From positions 186,001 through 250,000 of the forward strand of contig JAYKKR010000019.1 in NCBI GenBank assembly GCA_036971615.1: a DNA stretch of 64,000 nt. The letters run 5' to 3'. The first letter of the stretch is position 1, and every line of letters starts with the position of its first letter. Shown here one piece after another: positions 47,901 to 58,804 of the stretch. The stretch comes from Amyloporia xantha (lineage: Eukaryota > Basidiomycota > Agaricomycetes > Polyporales > Adustoporiaceae). Under the pieces are notes generated by a model. The model searched no databases and was not told the origin of the DNA. It was given only the letters and a program-made list of their open reading frames with translations. Both the position numbers and the translations under genes were made by a program.

Positions 47901-48487
47901 GCCCGAGATGCATCCGCACCCCAACCTCCCGAAGCCACGCCGGTTCGAAGAACCCATCCGCCCACTTCTCCACCCGATGCAGCGGCATGCGGCGATGCGT
48001 CAACTGCAGGCAGTCCTCGCAATACACGGGGCGCCCAAAGCATTCCAAGCAGCGCCAATCGCCATGCGCATCAGCGCATTTGCTGCATCGTCTCTCACCT
48101 GGTGGAGCTTCTAGCTCGATGATGTGGCTTAGATACACATCGCGAAGTGGAAGCCATTCGCGCATAAAGTCGTTCTGCGACTGCCCCGCCTTCGGCGTTG
48201 ACATTGAGCGACCCAAATAAGGCGACGGTACTCACCTTGTGCAGACTCTTCATCGGCATCACATCGTCAAACACCACATGCTCCTGCATCGGGTTCGGAA
48301 TATGCGTCATGAGACGCGGCTTTAGAGGGGATTTCGACGGCGATCTTGATGCGCTTGTCGGCACATGCGCACGCGGTAGCGGTGCTTCCTTGGGAACGTA
48401 TGTGACGGCGCCTCTTGCAGTTCGCCGTTCTTCGCGACGCACGAACACCGCATCGCCACTGACATGTTGCTTCTTCGTGCGGGCCAT
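44922..48487 (-). pseudogene. KDZ transposase with CxC2 cysteine cluster (one frameshift)
   Basis: About ten exons lie between ATG 48487 and TGA 44924-44922; the first intron is 48235-48181. The N-terminal half has the CxC2 zinc cluster (RRCSKCADAHGDWRCLECF, YCEDCLQLTH). Then come FTFRVLDDFLLTNKECKTSG, YRELLRVSRQWRNLK, RSIVMDGNFSAEHLK and, over a splice, the KDZ signature CHDHRAVNQAN..LEATGIGA..CARHGFFMPH. The catalytic core follows: YDIMCQY (Asp), GLFHVHGHQDTC, and GAGQIDGEVIETLWAPLN (Glu). The C-terminus has LRMGQANDALHQIRLAIG and KDRWAEEF. One extra G in the run at 47676-47678 breaks the frame at WCRC; removing it restores it. The exon junction near 47240 is also unclear. It converges with the TET/JBP gene. 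Confidence 0.92.
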
Positions 48488-48949
48488 GGCCGTATCACTG
48501 CGGACAGATGACAATTGGCTTATTGTGATCCATGACAGCTTCCTTTTCATACTGAATGGCAATCTCTCACGCCCCTGCCTCCTGATCCCTTATCAACACA
48601 GCTGCTTATGTACTAATGGTGCACCATTTGATGGATAGGCCTACGCACCGTTATGCACCAGGCAGCGCTTCTGCCTGGCTGCTGGTGCATCATTTCCTGG
48701 GGTATCTCCGGACCCTCCGGGGCCCCTAGTGTTCGCCGTAGGGTCCCCTCGGCATTGCGGCTTATTACCATATCGGGTAGCTATAGCTCTGGGTCATTAC
48801 TTTTATAATGCAATATATATTTCAGGTGCCACAGGCTTACCTGGGCACCGAAAAATGTATAAAAATGATAGTAAAATCAGATTTTTTTATTTTTATTCAG
48901 TAGCTACAGGTACAGGGGTACGGGAATTTATATACGGTAATACGTCCAG

Positions 48950-49940
48950 CGAACGCGCACGGGCGGAGGGAACGGGTAGCGCGCACGGGCAGGCACAGCG
49001 TACTGGTAGCGTGTGCGGGCCGGCGCGGCGCAGCGCGCATGGGCGGGACAGCGGGGACGGGCGGGGTTAGCGGGGAAGCGTGGACGGTAGGGGCAGCAGG
49101 GAAGCATGGACGGGCAGCGAAGGCACGGGCGGGGGCAGTGTGCACGGTAAGGGCTGCGTGCATGGGCGTGCGCAGCGTGCATTCGGGGCGCAGCGCATAC
49201 CGGCGGGGGCAGCGCGTAAGGCAAGGGCAAAGGCAGGGGCAGCGCGTAAGGCAGGGGCAGGGCGGCGGCAGCACGTACCGGCGGGGGCAGCGCGTAAGGT
49301 GGGTGCGAGGGGTACGGGTGGGTGCGAGCATGTACGGCGGGGGCAGCGCGTACGGCGGGCGCGAGCGTGTACAGGGCGGAGGCAGCGCGTACCGGCGCAG
49401 CGTGAGCGGCAGGGGCAGGGCAGCGTGCGCAGGCGCGGGTGGGTGTACGGGCGGGGGCAGCGGGCGCGAGTGGGTGCACGGGCGGGGGCAGCGGGTACGG
49501 CGGTTGAGGGCAGCGTGTACGGCGGGAGAAGCGTGTACGCTGGGAAGCGTGTACGCAGAGGCAGCGGGCGCAGCGGAGGCAGCGGGGATGCAGCCACGAG
49601 CTGCGGGCGTGCAGCCACGAGCGGCGGGCGTGCAGCCACGAGCAGCGGGATGGGCAGCAGACGGGCGGGCAGCGTGCAGACGGGCGGGCAGCGTACGGGC
49701 GGACGTGTAGCGTATGGACGGGCGTCGGACGGGCGTGTAGCAGACGGATGGGCGTGAGACGGACGGGCGTGTGACGGGCGTGCAGCAGACAGGCGGGCAG
49801 CGTACGGGCGTGCAGCAGACGGTCGGGCAGCGAGCGGACGGGCAGCAGACGGTCGGGCAGCAGACGGTCGGGCGTGCAGCAGACGGACGGGCAGCGGACG
49901 GACGTGCAGCACGCAGCACGGGGCAGACGTCGGGGAGGAG
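48950..49940. repeat. GC-rich tandem array, left arm of copy 2
   Basis: This corresponds to 16970-17960 of copy 1, with scattered one-base gains and losses that shift frames, so the array is not under coding constraint. Confidence 0.85.
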
Positions 49941-51109
49941 GGGAATGGGCAGGGGAGTGAGCTTGCAGATATAAATGCTGCCCGGCTGGGGCTGCAAACA
50001 GCTGGTCAGTAACTGAAAGATATGAAAGAATCTTTGAGAACTTACCATATTGCGCTGCTCGCGGGCAGCAGCGGGACGTCGTCGACGACGTGGACGACGT
50101 CGAGGAGACGACCAACGGTGACGCGTCGCTGTTAGCGCGCACTACGGGAACAGCCGGACTACCCGATTTGGGTATGTGGCTGAAGTCCTACTCATGTTAA
50201 ACAGTGAGTACAACCATTTTGAGCGGATGTATTTCGTACCTGAAGCATACATAGTACTAGAAATGTATATTATAGTCTATACACATTTTTTTGGAAAAAT
50301 TCCTCTGCTTTCTCAGAGAGATATAAATCAAATATACCTGATTTGGGCCCAGAATGACCGAAGATTGGGCTATTTTTGTGAATGGCATGAGCACTAGCCC
50401 AGCCAGCAGTGAATATTAAGTACCCTATAATAGATAGTATATAAATGTAGACTGTATTCGAGTTTGGTGGGAAGAGGGAAGCAGCTGCAGCTACAATGCT
50501 CGAAACAGCCGTGTAGTAGGCTGGCGAACATTTCGAGCCTCGAGTCGCGCCTGGCTGAGCGCGCCACCTGATTGGCTGCGCCAGGCCTCGGCCGACTCGG
50601 GGCTCGTCCTCAACTGGCAGTCTTCGTCCTGTACTCCTCATATTTGGTAAGCCTATTCTACTACTATTATATTGTGCTAATACCAAAAATCTCGATGATT
50701 GAAGCTCTATTGAGAGCATACTAACGTTCTAATTACTATAAGACGAATATAAGACGTTTAAGACGCCTTCCACATTGGGCAGGCCGGCACTTCCCGGGCT
50801 GCCCATTGTGACGCGTCACCCTGGGGGTCTGCTCGACGACGACGACAACGACGCCGTCGTCGTCGTCGTCCCGCTGCTGCCTGCGAGCAGCGTCCCAACG
50901 TAAGTTTATTTTGTTTCATTTTGCAGCTTTCGAAGTACTAACATCTTGCTGTTTAGTATCAATGGCGTCCGTACGCCGTGGCTTGCCATCGCGTTGGCAT
51001 TCTCCCCACCCCCGACGCTTGCCTCGCCTCGTCCCGCCGACGCTCGCCCTGCCCGTGCTCGTTCCACTCCACGCTCGTACCTTCCTCGTTCGTCCCGGCG
51101 CTGCCCCTG

Positions 51110-52155
51110 CCGTACACCCTCGCACCCGCCCGTACACCCTCGCGCCCACCCGTACACCCTCGCGCCCACCCGTACACCCTCGCCCGCCCGTACGCGCTGC
51201 CCCCGCCTGTACGCCTCGCGCCCGCCTGTACGCCTCGCGCCCGTCCGTACGCGCTGCCCCCGCTAGTACACCCTCGCGCCCGCCTGTCGCCTCGCGCCCG
51301 CCCGTGCGCTGCCCCCGCCTGTCGCCTCGCGCCCGCCGGTACACCCTCGCGCCCGTCCGTACGCGCTGCCCCCGCCAGTACGCGCTGTTGCCCCCGCTTT
51401 TAGTACGCTTGTGACTTCGCCCAGAGGTCATGCTCGCGCCCGGCGTACCATGGCGCTGCGCCCGCCCCGGCACCCACCGCGCCCGTCCGTACACCCTCGC
51501 GCCCGTCCGTGCGCGCTGCCCCCGCCAGTACGCGCTGCCCCCGCCTGTACGCCTCGCGCCCGCCCGTACGCCTCGCACCCGCCGGTATGCTCGCACCTGC
51601 CGGTATGCTCGCGCCCGCCGGTATGCTCGCGCCCGCCTGTACGCGCTGCCCCCGCCTGTACGCCTCGCGCCCGCCCGTACGCGCTGCCCCCGCCTGTACG
51701 CGCTGCGTCCGCCCGTACACCCTCGCGCTCGTCCGTGCGCGCTGCCCCCGCCAGTACGCGCTGCCCCCGCCTGTACGCCTCGCGCCCGTCCGTACGCGCT
51801 GCCCCCGCCAGTACACCCTCGCGCCCGCCTGTACGCCTCGCGCCCGCCCGTACGCGCTGCCCCCGCCTGTACGCGCTGCCCCCGCCTGTGCGCTGCCCCC
51901 GCCCGTACGCGCTGCCCCCGCCAGTACGCGCTGCCCCCGCCTGTACGCGCTGCCCCCGCCCGTACACCCTCGCGCCCGCCCGTACGCCTCGCACCTGCCG
52001 GTATGCTCGCACCTGCCGGTATGCTCGCACCTGCCGGTATGCTCGCGCCCGCCCGTATGCTCGCGCCCGCCCGTCGCGCTGCCCCCCCCCGTCTGTACGC
52101 GCTGCCCCCGCCTGTACGCGCTGCCCCTGCCGTACACGCTGTCCCGCCCGCGCAC
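51110..52155. repeat. GC-rich tandem array, right arm of copy 2
   Basis: This corresponds to 19130-20170 of copy 1. Around 51388-51480 a segment differs strongly from copy 1 (TTTTAGTACGCTTGTGACTT and following), while both sides match. Confidence 0.85.
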
Positions 52156-52735
52156 ACTGCGCCGCCCGTGCGCGCCACCCGTTCCTCCGCCCGCGCATGT
52201 TCGCTGGACGTATTACCGTATACAGATCCCCCCACCACTGTACCTGTAGCTACTGAATCCAAAATAAAAATCTGATTTTATTACCATTTTTGGACATTTT
52301 TCGGTGCCCTGTATCATTTTGTTTATGTTGTATATATGCTTTTTGGTGCCACACGCTTATTTGGGCCCTTGGACTACATGCCTGCCAGATATGGTAATAA
52401 GCCGCGATGCCGAGGGGGCCCTACGGCGAAAGGGAGGAGGCCCCGGAGGGTCCGGAGATAGCCCAGGACCTGATGCACCAGCAGCCAGGCAGAAGCGCTG
52501 CCTGGTGCATAAGCGTCCGTAGGCCTATCCATCAGTTGGTGCACCAGGTATACATAAGTTGGTGATCAACAACGGATCATATCCACGCGATCACCTTCAG
52601 ATACTTGGCCGATGCTTATCTCCGACGGATCTTCGCCATGACCTTCCCTCGAGGCGATCACCCGATCCACCATCGACTCCTCAAATTCGCCTTGCATTTC
52701 GCCTTGGCCTACCAACCCATTCACCCCACGGCGCA

Positions 52736-53490
52736 ATGGCTCTCGCCTTGAAGAATCGCGAACAGTCCCTCTCCAGCCTCATCGCTATCAACCGCCGACT
52801 GATCTCATACTATGCCTGGCGCTGCGAGCAGGCGCTAGCGACCATCATGTCTGTCGCCACCGGTAGAGACAAGGTGGCTGGCTTCGACATCACCTTGGCG
52901 CGGTGGGAGATTGGCCTCCGCATGGAAATGGTAAGCTTCGCCTTCCCCAACGTGTCTGCTCTGACGCTCAGCAGGAAGCCCTTCGCGACTGCCTTGGCCG
53001 CCTCGCCCTCGTCGGCGTCACCGACTGTCGAGCTCCCCGACGTCGTCCGCAAGATCAGCGACGCCACCGTCTTTGGGGCCGTCCCACGGATCCACGTCCT
53101 CGAGATACAGCCGTTCACGCCGCCGCCTCGCCGCCATCCTTGCAGCTACAGAAGCTGCACACGGAAACCGAGCCCGCGTGGTGGACTTGGCCAGACGACC
53201 CTCCCAGTCACCTTCCAGCATGGTGGAAGTATCCACTGCATGACAGAGTAAGTCGCCACCCCGCTCCCACCTTTTCAACACATTCATTCACATAAATTGC
53301 ATCGATTGCCGCATAGCGTCGCGGAGACACCTATCAAGTCAACTACCGCGATATGAGAGCGGTCAGCCATCGATTGGATGACGTCGAACGCCTGGTCACC
53401 CGCTTCGCCGAGAGCCGCCATCGCGATGTCGGCGACCTCACAAGGATGTTGGACGCCTTCAAAGAGGTGCTGTTGCCAGATGAGGAGTGA
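52736..53490 (+). CDS. KDZ-element gene: small protein of unknown function
   Basis: ATG 52736 gives MALALKNREQSLSSLIAINRRLISYYAWRCEQ. A GTAAGC donor at 52931 and an acceptor near 52974 lead to EALRDCLGRLALVG. A last exon (about 53318-53490) encodes RGDTYQVNYRDMRAVSHRLD...LLPDEE. The middle could be read in two frames: the unspliced frame gives a plausible ELPDVVRKISDATVFG, the spliced one leads to WWKYPLHD. The true model is therefore uncertain. No family is recognised. It is predicted to be helical with possible coiled coil at the end. It was divergent from the transposase before the foldback separated them. Confidence 0.45.
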
Positions 53491-53639
53491 GACCGGGTCT
53501 CTGCGCGCCATGTCGTAGGTGGATCTCGCCGTCGTCTGTATGTATTTCTTGTCGCTGCCTTTATGAGCACGAGTGCATGACGTCCCCAGCGTCTCCCATT
53601 TGTTCAATGGACCTTGTATTTAAGCGGCTGAATCACATT

Positions 53640-55620
53640 ACCATCCAATCATGTGGATGGCGATGCGATTCAGACGCTTAACTTCGGGGTAGCATTGACG
53701 AATGGCCGAGCTCGAGGACGCCAGCAAATCATGCTCTTTGGACATCGCGCCATGTCAAAGGTGGGTGTTTTCAGGTGGCGTATGTATCCGTTTCGTCTGC
53801 GCGGTGAGTGCATAAATGCATGACGTCCTTCTGCGCCAGCCAATTCTTCAATGGCCTTGGTATTCAAGCAGCTGAATCGGATGGCCATCCAACAATGGTT
53901 GGATGGCGATTCGATTCATCCAGGGTAGCATTGAGGAATCATGCAGGTCGAGAACGCCAGCACATCACGCCGGCTGCGCACCATGTGCCTCGCCTGCGCG
54001 CGCCATGCACGGCGCCATCGGATGGCGCATATTGCCGCTGAACGAGGCGGCTTCATCTATGACCTTCGGAGCCACAGGTATGCGGCTCTGAAGAGCATAG
54101 ATGAAGGCGCCCTGTCTGGCGAGCCATAGCGCCATCTCCCAACAGTGAGCATGAGCGCGCCATGCACGGCGCCATCGGATGGCGCATATAGCCGCTGAAC
54201 GAGGCCCTTCTTCTATGACCTTCGGAGCCACAGGTAAGCGGCTCTGAAGAGCATAGATGAAGGCGCCCTGTCTGGCGAGCCATAGCGCCATCTCCCAACA
54301 GTGAGCATAAGCGCGCCATGCACGGCGCCATCAGATGGCGCCCGTCGCCGCCGGACAGCGCAACTTCAGTCTGTGGCCCTCAGAGCCACAGGTATGCGGC
54401 TCTGAAGACCATAGATGAAGGCGCCCTGTCAGGCGAGCCATAGCGCCATCTCCCAACAGCGAGCATGAGCGCGCATGCACTTCGCCATCAGATGGCGCCC
54501 GTCGCCGCCGGACAAGGCCCATTTGACTTATGTCCTTCTGAGCCACAGGTATGCGGCTCGGAGGAACATAAGTCAAGTCTTCCTGTCTGGAGTCTGACTC
54601 ATTCATGCAAGGCGCTGTTGGATTAACCCATTAACTCCTTGCTCTCTACGTTCACCAGTGGAATCGAGTTGCCTCAGCGCCATGAGTACTCCGGATGCAG
54701 CTGATTTGTCCATCAGCATCAGGGGTACTCTCAAAACGTGGACGGCGATTCGATTCCTCTGGCTGACCCAGGGCAGCAAGGATGAAATGGCCCAGTCCAA
54801 CAGCGCCAGCACATCATAACACCTGCTGGCGCCCGTCGCCGCCGGACAAGGCCCATTTGACTTATGTCCTTCTGAGCCACAGGTATGCGGCTCGGAGGAA
54901 CATAAGTCAAGTCTTCCTGTCTGGAGTCTGACTCATTCATGCAAGGCGCTGTTGGATAAACCCATTAACTCCTTGCTCTCTACATTCACCAGTGGAATCG
55001 AGTTGCCTTCCGCGCCATGAGTACTCCGGATGCAGCTGAATTGTCCATCAGCATCAGGGGTACTCTCAAAACGTGGACGGTGATTCGATTCCTCTGGGTG
55101 ACCCAGGGTAGCAAGGATGAAATGGCCCCGTCCAACAGCGCCAGCACATCATAACACCTGCGTGCCATACGCCTCACAATGTGGCAGGCAAGGTACGTGG
55201 CGCATGGTTGCATAGCGCGTCTGGACATGGTGGCGCCATGATTCCATAGCGCATGCTGCCGCTGGAGATGGCCATTGGATCTGTGTCCCGCAGAGGGTCC
55301 AGACAGCTGGATCCTTTGAAGGACACATATCAGATGGCCCAGTCTCTGCGCGTGTCTTGGGTTGGGCGAGAATATGTATTAGATGCTGGTAGGTGGGTAG
55401 ATCCAGTTCAAATGACCTTAGCATACATGAAATATGTATAGCGGTAGAATATAGCGCGATGCTGCTGCTTGAGATGGCCATTGGATCTGTGTCCCACAAA
55501 GGGTCCACACAGCTGGATCCTTTGAAGGACACATGTAAGATGGCCCTGTCTCTGCGCGTGTCTTGGGTGGGGTGTATGGAGCCGTCGGAAATGGCCAATC
55601 AGTCCTTGCGCTTTGAATTG
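53640..55620. repeat. Tandem and hairpin repeats inside the right end of the KDZ element
   Basis: Units of about 158 bp occur three to four times from 53998 (GCGCCATGCACGGCGCCATC ...). A 333-bp unit occurs twice (54495-54823, 54828-55159). Each unit holds an imperfect hairpin with arms such as TCATCTATGACCTTCGGAGCC / GGCTCTGAAGAGCATAGATGA, ACTTATGTCC / GGAACATAAGT, or, at 55265-55345 and 55470-55548, GATCTGTGTCC / GGACACATATC. The arms differ between units but the ACAGGTATGCGGCTC loop is conserved. No coding frame is supported. Confidence 0.8.
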
Positions 55621-55789
55621 TAGTCACACCACTGACCTGACCACACACGAAACGTCGTGATGAATGACAGATTGCAAAGCCTAATGGATGGCGAGGCATT
55701 ATTATTATTATACATACAGCATGAGATTTATTGAAATGCATATAATTAAAGCGTAGAAAAGGAAACAATAGGGCGGAATATACTACTTC

Positions 55790-56488
55790 AAGGCGAGAAT
55801 ATACCACGATAATATGGCGCAGTCGGTCGCCGTGTCTACAGGCTATATTATAGCCCTCGGCCGACACTACTTCAAGGCGAGAATAGACCACGATAATATG
55901 GCGCAGTCGGCCGCGCCGTGTCTACAGGCTATATTATAGCCCTCGGCCGACACTACTTCAAGGCGAGAATATACCACAGAAATATGGCGCAGTCGGCCGC
56001 GCCGTATCTAAAGGCTATATTATAGCCCTCGGCCGACACTACTTCAAGGCGAGAATATACCACGATAATATAGCGCAGTCGGCCGCGCCGTGTCTACAGG
56101 CTATATTATAGCCCTCGGCCGACACTACTTCAAGGCGAGAATATACCGCAGAAATATGGCGCACTCGGCCGCGCCGTATCTAAAGGCTATATTATAGCCC
56201 TCGGCCGACACTACTTCAAGGCGAGAATAGACCACGATAATATGGCGCACTCGGCCGCGCCGTATCTAAAGGCTATATTATAGCCCTGGGCCGACACTAC
56301 TTGAAGGCGAGAATATACTACGGAAATATGGCGCACTCGGCCGCGCCGTATCTACAGGCTATATTATACCCTCTCGGCCGACCCTGCACTGCAGGCTATA
56401 GCGATGGCGTCGGCCGACATCCGCTCTCCTTACTAAGTAATAAAAATTTCACCCATATCTCTCCCTATAGAGTAGGCTATAATGACTG
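55790..56488. repeat. Right subterminal array and terminal inverted repeat
   Basis: Six to seven units of about 85-87 bp (ACTTCAAGGCGAGAATA, GATAATATGGCGCA.TCGGCCGCGCCG, GGCTATATTATAGCCCTCGGCCGACA) in inverted orientation to the left array, followed by about 115 bp matching the left terminus and ending at 56488. Within each unit, GGCTATATTATAGCC is a perfect palindrome that the left array has as GG.TATAATATAGCC. Confidence 0.93.
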
Positions 56489-57110
56489 AATGGGCTCGGT
56501 GCGGGGCGCCCATGATAGGCGTACTCCTCGCATGTCGCTTATTATCGGATACGCTGAGCCTAGTGCATGAGCATAACTGCACGCCTTCGCCTTCGCGTGA
56601 ATGACACATAGCGTGAGCTATAATGACAACCTGCAGTTTTCCGAGAAGTTCGGAGTTCTGAGCCCCACTCCTCCTGTCCATCAGCGTAGCTATGACATCC
56701 TCCAAATTCGCGGGTGGCCTGTACTTATTATAGTCGATCGCAAGAATCGTTTCCAAGACTAATGAGATGACCGACCAGAGGGTTCACATTCAAGGATCGT
56801 GCGATAGACATCCGAGCTTAATTGACAGTTCAATGCACTCATCATGGCAGCCTGTTAGTCTTCTGGAAATGCTATTGCGGGTTCGGGATGCCCCACAGCG
56901 CATCTGACTGTGACGCGATTCCGGTAAAAGAGCGTTCTCGTCTGTATTTGATCAGCCTGTCGCATGCGTACAACATGCCCTGAATGATCAAACAAGTTCC
57001 TCCACGATCTCGATAGAGCCCTTGAGCAATAGCACTACGTGCTGTACTCATTTCCGTTAGTGCAATCCAGCATCGACCAATCATGGGGAGAGACATACCA
57101 CAGCAGTAAT
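56489..57110. other. Host DNA between the transposon and ICMT copy 2
   Basis: There are only short frames. This should be the 3' flank of ICMT copy 2; nothing else is recognised. Confidence 0.4.
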
Positions 57111-57892
57111 TCAATATATGTACGGTATAAGCCTGTAAGGCACCCTCTTTGCCCACTCATCCCACTCTGCCCCAAACCGTTCTCTCAACAAAGCATCCTC
57201 CACATGCGGACGGACCAGAGCAACTGTTATCCTGCCCATAACAAATACCAGATAACATCCCACACCTGCTTTTCCCCATATCGTATCCAATATCCGACAC
57301 TCCCTCAGCCACGACCCGCGGCTCCCATAACAGAAACCAATGCCGAACAACGCGGCCAGCGCGCCTGTATACGATGGGTGCCGCACGTATCCGTATGGCC
57401 CGGATGTCACCAGCTGATGGTCGTTCTGGATGGTCAGTTCGAACGTGAAGAAACGACCCAGGGTGCGATAGCATTGGGAGCGAATCAGGCTGCCCACAGT
57501 AGCAAGGCCGACGCCCACGAGAAACATAGGCGAGAAAGAGATCTTGTCCGCGAGGGAAGCGGGGCCGCAGACCAGGGTTTCAAGAATCTTCTGTGAGAGA
57601 GGATGCGAGGGGTATCTACTCGCAAGTATCACGGCAGCTTCCAGAAGACCTCCCGCGCAAATGAGAAGCTGGTGTCGATGTCAGTCTCACTGGCTGAGGG
57701 AACGACTTCAATTGAGCTTACTCTGTGGGATGCAGCATATCCCCTTCAAGTTGTGATTGATGAGAATACCCGTTCGAAGATACTGATGTCTTTGGGACGT
57801 GCGGATGCAGGTACCTTAGGCTGCGGCGGCGTCATAGCATTGTACGCACTCAGCGTGCCCACCAGCAGGACAGGGAGTTTTACGAGCGACAT
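57111..57892 (-). CDS. ICMT-like membrane methyltransferase, copy 2
   Basis: Exon 57892-57770 and exon 57668-57111 (101-nt intron) give 226 aa. The second exon has exactly the length of the one in copy 1 (558 nt), and the two proteins are clearly paralogous (MTPPQP.VPAS.RP near the start, identical WDEWAKRVPYRLIPYIY at the end). It keeps the full motif GPYGYVRHPSYTG. The hydrophobic segments and family argue for an ER membrane carboxyl methyltransferase. The pair arose by tandem duplication and was then separated by the 25-kb KDZ element. Confidence 0.87.
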
Positions 57893-58804
57893 GGTCTTCA
57901 CAGTGGGTGTGTCAATCGCTTGTAGACAGACTAAGACAGTACAAGCCAGCACGCCGCAGTGTGTGACAGTGATGTTGACGCTGACGATATCATTCTGCAT
58001 GGGGCGAGTCCAGATTCGTCATTTCGCGACAGAATCTTGTGTTCATGCGCAATGAGTACCATGAACTTTACAGACTCCTAACGCCAGCAACGTAGACTAA
58101 CGCGTACGGCGGACAAGACGTAGCGTCACAATGTCGACCAGAATCAATTGACCTCGGTTTTGAATCATAGGAGCGAAGATTTAGCGCCCACAAAATCCGC
58201 GAGGACGATCACTGTAGAGTTTTATTGCCAGATAAATAATCAGAACCCATCGTTTCGATCTTCAATTGAAAACCCTTCTGGTCGAACAGGGTCGAAGTCA
58301 TAGGGTATCTCTTCAGTGAACGGCTGATTGTTAACTTTACCTCTCCTTAGCAGACCTCTCGCGCTGGCGCCCGTAGAAGGATGTAGAGGTGATTTACCAT
58401 AAAATACAAGAACCGCCGTACATTGTCTCATACGGTAAAACGATACGTCAATAGCTCATTGGCTGATACTGTACATGTCGGGTCATTCATCAGTAATTAT
58501 CCCTCTGTGTAAAGACCCAACTCGTCGTGCTCGCTGTGTACATGTCAACCTGGAATCACGCCCGGCATTCGAAACTCCTCAGGCTGAGGGAGATGACATG
58601 CTCTCGCACACGCCCGCACTAGGCCGACATGCCACCCTCGCCTTCTCTCGTCTACGTACTCCTTCGAACACCTCTAGGGCCACTTGGCGTGCCATTTTCG
58701 GAGATATGGATGGTGGCGCATGTTCTACAACCTTGTCTGTTTTGCCTAACATATTCATGGGGAGCGGTATGCCATAATAAATAAATGTGACTTTTGTACA
58801 AGGG
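57893..58804. other. Intergenic
   Basis: This is the upstream region of ICMT copy 2 and the downstream region of the kinase gene. Frames up to 100 codons have no domain similarity. Confidence 0.4.

Larger units (their letters stand above)
48599..52564. mobile_element. GC-rich foldback element, copy 2 (3966 bp)
   Basis: It is nearly identical to 16619-20579, mostly differing by small length changes inside the GC-rich arrays and one rearranged block near 51390-51480. The 7-bp duplication ATCAACA flanks it (48592-48598 and 52565-52571). It sits between the start codons of the KDZ transposase and the gene at 52736, within a shared promoter of about 275 bp. Confidence 0.93.
31486..56488. mobile_element. 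Giant KDZ DNA transposon carrying a TET/JBP gene (25.0 kb with nested insertions)
   Basis: The ends are inverted repeats: CAGTCACTATAGCC at 31486 and its near-complement ending at 56488. Identity continues for over 100 bp (ACTCTATAGGGAGAG, TTACTTAGTAAGGAGAGCGG, GCCGACGCCATCGCTATAGC) and into 87-bp subterminal repeats on both sides. Inside are six genes with alternating strands: 34119-32412(-), 34366-37141(+), 40635-37134(-), 41084-44854(+), 48487-44922(-) and 52736-53490(+). One is a KDZ transposase and one a TET/JBP-like oxygenase, a linkage known from mushroom genomes. Nested later are 41615-44112 and 48599-52564, leaving about 18.5 kb of original element. No clear target duplication was found. 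It lies between two ICMT paralogues. Confidence 0.92.

Noticed and set aside
31466..56515. Imperfect similarity of sequences flanking the KDZ element (GGTGCGG..C.CCAT on both sides)
   Set aside because: About 70 percent over 25 bp and offset from the ends, too diverged to call a target duplication.
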